Shown here: in pieces, positions 6,532 to 8,851 of the stretch
Position numbering within the stretch: the stretch's first letter is position 1
Layout of the letters: each line of letters begins with the position of its first letter
NCBI GenBank assembly: GCA_003165855.1
Contig: PMXH01000156.1
Coordinates: 1 to 8,851 of the forward strand
Direction: 5' to 3'
DNA: 8,851 bases
Source: Acidobacteriaceae bacterium
GTDB lineage: Bacteria > Acidobacteriota > Terriglobia > Terriglobales > Acidobacteriaceae
The notes under the pieces: generated by a model
What the model was told of the DNA's origin: nothing
The model's input: only the letters and a program-made list of their open reading frames with translations
Database searches by the model: none
Position numbers and translations under genes: made by a program

Positions 6532-6575
6532 AGCTGCGTAAGTGTTTATCTACCTAGCTGCATAGGTGTCCTATG
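6531..6575 (+). promoter_or_regulatory. Operator repeats of the RHH-PIN pair, running into the start codon
   Basis: Two direct repeats, TAGCTGCGTAAGTGT (6531-6545) and TAGCTGCATAGGTGT (6555-6569), match at 13 of 15 bases with a 24-bp step. The second copy is part of two overlapping inverted repeats: ACCTA/TAGGT (6552-6556, 6563-6567) and CATAGG-TGT-CCTATG (6561-6566, 6570-6575). The latter includes the ATG at 6573-6575 and the weak ribosome-binding site AGGTG (6564-6568). Ribbon-helix-helix antitoxins typically bind short repeats like these to repress their own operon. Confidence 0.6.
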
Positions 6576-6842
6576 GAAGAAGCCGTTCGCTGGAACATCA
6601 AGGTCTCGAGAGAAACCGACCTAACTCTGCGTACCTTTCTGGGTGCCCAGGGTGCAAAGAAAGGCGACCTCTCGAAATTCATCGAGGAGGCCGTCCGCTG
6701 GCGCGTGTTTAGTCTCATTGTGCAGGACATCCGAGAGCGCAACGCCGACATGGATCCCGACGAGTTACAGAGCGTCATCGACGAAACCGTGGACGAGGTT
6801 CGCACCGAACGCTATGCCAAGAGGAAGGCTGAGAAAGCCTGA
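6573..6842 (+). CDS. Ribbon-helix-helix antitoxin of a PIN-domain pair
   Basis: An 89-residue acidic protein whose N-terminal half (residues 7-46: WNIKVSRETDLTLRTFLGAQ, then KKGDLSKFIEEAVRWRVF) has the pattern of a ribbon-helix-helix DNA-binding domain: one strand, then two helices separated by a glycine-rich turn. The second half (DPDELQSVIDETVDEVR) is an acidic helix suited to binding the toxin. Its stop overlaps the toxin start in TGATG, so the two are translationally coupled. It should neutralise the PIN nuclease and repress the operon through the upstream repeats, which run into its own start codon. The family is known beside PIN toxins, but no specific name can be given. Confidence 0.85.
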   Translation: MEEAVRWNIKVSRETDLTLRTFLGAQGAKKGDLSKFIEEAVRWRVFSLIVQDIRERNADMDPDELQSVIDETVDEVRTERYAKRKAEKA

Positions 6843-7252
6843 TGCGCGTGGTGCTCGATACCAACGTCCTGATTTCCGCCATCATGATCCAAACGGGAAA
6901 CCCGGCTGCCCTCTACCGCGCCTGGCAGCAGAGGCAATTCACCCTCCTCACCTGCGCGGAACATCTAGACGAGCTCCGCGCCGCGTTGCGCAAGCCCGCC
7001 ATCGCAGAGCGCATCAGACCCTACAAGGCCGGCAGCCTGGTGAACGAAATAAAAAAACTTGCCGAGAGCGTGCAGGAGTTGCCGCGCATCCGCCGCTCTC
7101 CCGATCCAACCGACGATTTTCTGCTGGCCTTGGCCGAAGCGGGTAGGGCAGATTATTTAGTATCCGGCGACAAGAGCGGACTGCTCGCGCTCGCACATCA
7201 CAAAGGCACGCGGATCGTCTCCGCGCGCGCATTCGTCGCGTTGTTGGCATGA
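6842..7252 (+). CDS. PIN-domain ribonuclease toxin (COG1569-like)
   Basis: A 136-residue PIN-domain protein, a magnesium-dependent RNase fold used as the toxin in many type II toxin-antitoxin pairs. The acidic active-site set is complete: Asp6 in VVLDTNVLISA, Glu44 in HLDELRAAL, Asp91 or Asp92 in DPTDDFLLALA, and Asp110 in VSGDKSGLLAL. The protein ends with GTRIVSARAFVALL, the usual last strand and helix. The RNA target cannot be read from sequence; other PIN toxins cut tRNAs, rRNA or mRNAs. The start codon shares one base with the antitoxin stop. The gene is intact, with all expected catalytic residues, so it is likely active. Confidence 0.9.
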   Translation: MRVVLDTNVLISAIMIQTGNPAALYRAWQQRQFTLLTCAEHLDELRAALRKPAIAERIRPYKAGSLVNEIKKLAESVQELPRIRRSPDPTDDFLLALAEAGRADYLVSGDKSGLLALAHHKGTRIVSARAFVALLA

Positions 7253-7351
7253 CCCCTAGACCGTTCGCGGGCGCGGGACGTCGCTTTCTTGCACCTTCCG
7301 TCCTTTGCCGATCATCTTGTGACGTAAACACTCTCGACCAGGAGAAGACCG

Positions 7352-7876
7352 ATGACCGACCTGCGCTACCCCATCGGCAAGTTCACCTACGACGGGCCGC
7401 CCACCCCGGAGCAAAGACAAGAACTTCTCCACCAGATCGAGCAGGCTCCCGCCAACCTGCGCGCAGCCGTGAAAGGGCTCTCCGACCAGCAACTGAACAC
7501 GCCCTACCGTCCCGATGGCTGGACCGTCCGCCAGGTCGTGCACCACGTCCCCGACAGCCATCTCAACGCATACATCCGCACCAAGCTTGCTCTCACCGAA
7601 GATGATCCAACGATTAAGCCCTACGCCGAAGATCGCTGGGCGCGGCTCGCCGATACACAGGCCACTCCCGTGGAGGTGTCACTGGCGTTGCTCGATTCCC
7701 TGCATGATCGCTGGATTCGCCTGCTGCGTTCGCTTCAACCGGAAGATTGGAAGCGTACCTTCCGCCATCCCGACCTCGGCCCGATGAGCCTCGAAAAAAA
7801 TCTGGCGCTCTATGCCTGGCACGGACGCCACCACGTGACCCACATCACGAACCTGCGGGAGAGAAACGGCTGGTAG
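7352..7876 (+). CDS. YfiT/DinB-family protein, putative metal-dependent bacillithiol transferase
   Basis: A 174-residue member of the YfiT branch of the DinB four-helix-bundle superfamily. Members bind a divalent metal through three histidines; some are thiol S-transferases using bacillithiol. The YfiT signature is clear: YPIGKF near the N-terminus, DGWTVRQVVHHVPDSHLNAY (residues 55-74) with the first metal His at 64 or 65, and YAWHGRHHVTHITNLRERNG (residues 154-173), where His160 and His164 match the remaining ligands. The ATG at 7352 has a strong ribosome-binding site, AGGAGA (7340-7345), six bases upstream. It follows the PIN toxin by 99 bp, so it is probably a separate unit, although no clear promoter is seen in the gap. 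The substrate cannot be read from the sequence, and no bacillithiol biosynthesis gene is in view. Confidence 0.88.
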   Translation: MTDLRYPIGKFTYDGPPTPEQRQELLHQIEQAPANLRAAVKGLSDQQLNTPYRPDGWTVRQVVHHVPDSHLNAYIRTKLALTEDDPTIKPYAEDRWARLADTQATPVEVSLALLDSLHDRWIRLLRSLQPEDWKRTFRHPDLGPMSLEKNLALYAWHGRHHVTHITNLRERNGW

Positions 7877-7946
7877 AAAAAAGCGGACCTCGGACGTCAG
7901 ACCTCAGCAGGAAGACGCCGGGACGGATTGTCTGACGTCCGAGGTC
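7877..7946 (-). terminator. Intrinsic terminator of the minus-strand sua5-ydcF transcript
   Basis: Bases 7886-7902 and 7930-7946 are perfect 17-bp inverted copies (GACCTCGGACGTCAGAC and its complement) around a 27-base loop. Reading on the minus strand, the stem is followed after three bases by six T residues (7882-7877). It begins 18 bp beyond the minus-strand stop at 7965. No T-run follows the stem on the plus strand, so it probably serves mainly the minus-strand operon. Confidence 0.7.
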
Positions 7947-7962
7947 TAACGTCCGATGTCGG
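7884..7962. repeat. Heptad-repeat element B: inverted 7-bp-periodic arms
   Basis: The left arm (7884-7904) is three heptamers: CGGACCT, CGGACGT, CAGACCT. The right arm (7928-7962) is five in the opposite orientation: TTGTCTG, ACGTCCG, AGGTCTA, ACGTCCG, ATGTCGG. They fit the same CRGRCNT / ANGYCYG unit as the element at 5068-5309. It fills the gap between the converging DinB-family and DUF218 genes, from 8 bp after one stop to 2 bp before the other. Confidence 0.85.
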
Positions 7963-7964
7963 CA

Positions 7965-8585
7965 TCACGACATGCCCAGCTTCCACAGCAAATAGCTGCT
8001 CGCTTCCCGCATCACCGCATACAAGCGCTGCACTACGCTGTGCGGACGCGAGTCGGGCCGGGACGAGACATACACGGGACCGATCCCCTCGTGCTCCAGC
8101 AACTTCTTGATGCGGAACACGTGGTACGCGTCACTGACGGCGACGCAGCTGTGCAGCCCGTTGGCCCGCATGATCACAGCCACTCGCATCGCCGATTGCG
8201 CAGTGTCGGACCCCTGCGTCTCAGCAATCAGGTTTCTCTCGGGAATTCCGCGATGCTCCAGATAATCGCGGCCCACCCCACCTTCGCTGAAGCTGGGATC
8301 GGCCGCGGCACCGCCGGTCGTGATGACGACGGGAGCCAGGCCCTGCTCAAAAAGAACAAATGCGTGATCGAGACGCGCCCGCAACACCGGCGAGGGATGC
8401 CCGGAATACTCCGCTGCACCGAACACAACGATGGCATCCGCCGCATGTAGTTCCTGCCGCGACCCTTCCCGCACAATGCGCGCCCCGGTCAGCCCGAGAA
8501 ACGCCGCCAGCGTGACCAGCCCCACAGCCTCCAGCCGCAAAAGCCAGCGGCGTTTCGGATGCCGGTGAACGGAATCGTCGTTCAT
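7965..8585 (-). CDS. DUF218 (YdcF/SanA-like) membrane-anchored protein
   Basis: A 206-residue protein with an N-terminal basic segment (HPKRRWLLR) and one membrane helix at about residues 15-36, followed by a DUF218 domain outside the membrane. Domain hallmarks are ADAIVVFGAAEYSGHPSPVL (residues 49-68), RLDHAFVLFEQGLAPVVITTGG (71-92), the QGSDTAQSA region (124-132), and VAVSDAYHVFRIKKLLEHEG (148-167). DUF218 members include YdcF, SanA and ElyC, the last two linked to envelope integrity; the biochemical role is not settled. The ATG overlaps the upstream Sua5/TsaC stop as ATGA (8585-8582), implying coupled translation. The transcript should end at the hairpin at 7877-7946. The final residues (SSYLLWKLGMS) are hydrophobic, as in many relatives. 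Confidence 0.88.
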   Translation of the reverse strand: MNDDSVHRHPKRRWLLRLEAVGLVTLAAFLGLTGARIVREGSRQELHAADAIVVFGAAEYSGHPSPVLRARLDHAFVLFEQGLAPVVITTGGAAADPSFSEGGVGRDYLEHRGIPERNLIAETQGSDTAQSAMRVAVIMRANGLHSCVAVSDAYHVFRIKKLLEHEGIGPVYVSSRPDSRPHSVVQRLYAVMREASSYLLWKLGMS

Positions 8586-8851
8586 CCTTTGGCAAAGAAA
8601 GTGGAAATCTCTTCGGCAGGGATCGCGCCCTCGCGAATGATGCGCCAGCGGTCTACTTCATCGCTCAGATCAATGATGGTGGAAGCGATATCCCGCGGGG
8701 AAACTCCGCCGTCTACAATAATGCCGATGCGGCCCTCGAGCTGGTCGCGCACCTGCTCGGCGCTGGTGCATTCCGACGCCCCGCTCAGATTCGCCGATGT
8801 GGCCGTGATTGGAATCGCCGCCGCCGCTACCACCGCCAGCGGAATCTTTGC
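8582..8851 (-). CDS. Threonylcarbamoyl-AMP synthase (Sua5/YrdC/TsaC), 5'-truncated
   Basis: The C-terminal 89 residues of a YrdC-domain protein, which makes threonylcarbamoyl-AMP from threonine, bicarbonate and ATP for t6A37 modification of ANN-decoding tRNAs. The reading frame stays open to the window edge (visible N-terminal residues AKIPLAV), so the GTG at 8833 is not a true start. Typical family segments are visible: PITATSANLSGASECTSAEQV, containing the conserved SANLSG, then IGIIVDGGVSPRDIASTIIDLS and WRIIREGAIPAEEI. The gene appears to end soon after the YrdC domain, so it is the short (TsaC-like) form without a C-terminal Sua5 domain. The stop overlaps the next start as ATGA, forming an operon with the DUF218 gene. 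Confidence 0.93.
   Translation of the reverse strand, partial: AKIPLAVVAAAAIPITATSANLSGASECTSAEQVRDQLEGRIGIIVDGGVSPRDIASTIIDLSDEVDRWRIIREGAIPAEEISTFFAKG

Overview
The window (8,851 bp, GC-rich) looks like chromosomal DNA from a free-living Gram-negative bacterium, most likely an acidobacterium. This is an inference from several things together: RseP next to IspG, a beta-propeller lipoprotein of a type common in that phylum, a single-gene bacterial Ku, a YfiT/DinB-type protein, and short interspersed repeats in the intergenic gaps. No rRNA, tRNA, CRISPR array, intact insertion sequence or phage gene is visible.

Layout. (1) Positions 1-3070, plus strand: the 3' part of rseP (site-2 protease), a RelE/ParE-type toxin-antitoxin pair with a striking symmetric operator, then ispG (isoprenoid synthesis). 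The pair sits between two genes that are often neighbours in bacteria, and ispG seems to have its own promoter placed for a leaderless transcript. (2) Positions 3162-6160, minus strand: a secreted beta-propeller lipoprotein, a 300-bp gap built around an inverted pair of 7-bp-periodic repeat arms, and ku (non-homologous end joining). (3) Positions 6161-6572: a gene-free stretch with a perfect 12-bp-stem hairpin inside a repeat-like element, then promoter and operator signals for the second toxin-antitoxin pair. (4) Positions 6573-7252: a ribbon-helix-helix antitoxin and PIN-domain RNase toxin, overlapping at TGATG. (5) Positions 7352-7876: a YfiT/DinB-family protein. (6) Positions 7884-7962: a second heptad-repeat element filling the gap between converging genes; it also forms an intrinsic terminator for the minus strand. 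(7) Positions 7965-8851, minus strand: a DUF218 (YdcF-like) membrane protein translationally coupled to the 3' part of a Sua5/TsaC tRNA-modification gene.

No obviously new multi-gene system is present. The most interesting structure is non-coding. Two intergenic elements (5068-5309 and 7884-7962) are built from the same degenerate heptamer, CRGRCNT, in head-to-head inverted arms. Their arm sequences differ from each other, but each element's two arms complement one another. This suggests a repeat family that keeps its period and pairing while its sequence drifts, and that one host gene uses as a terminator. The two toxin-antitoxin operators are also unusually regular.
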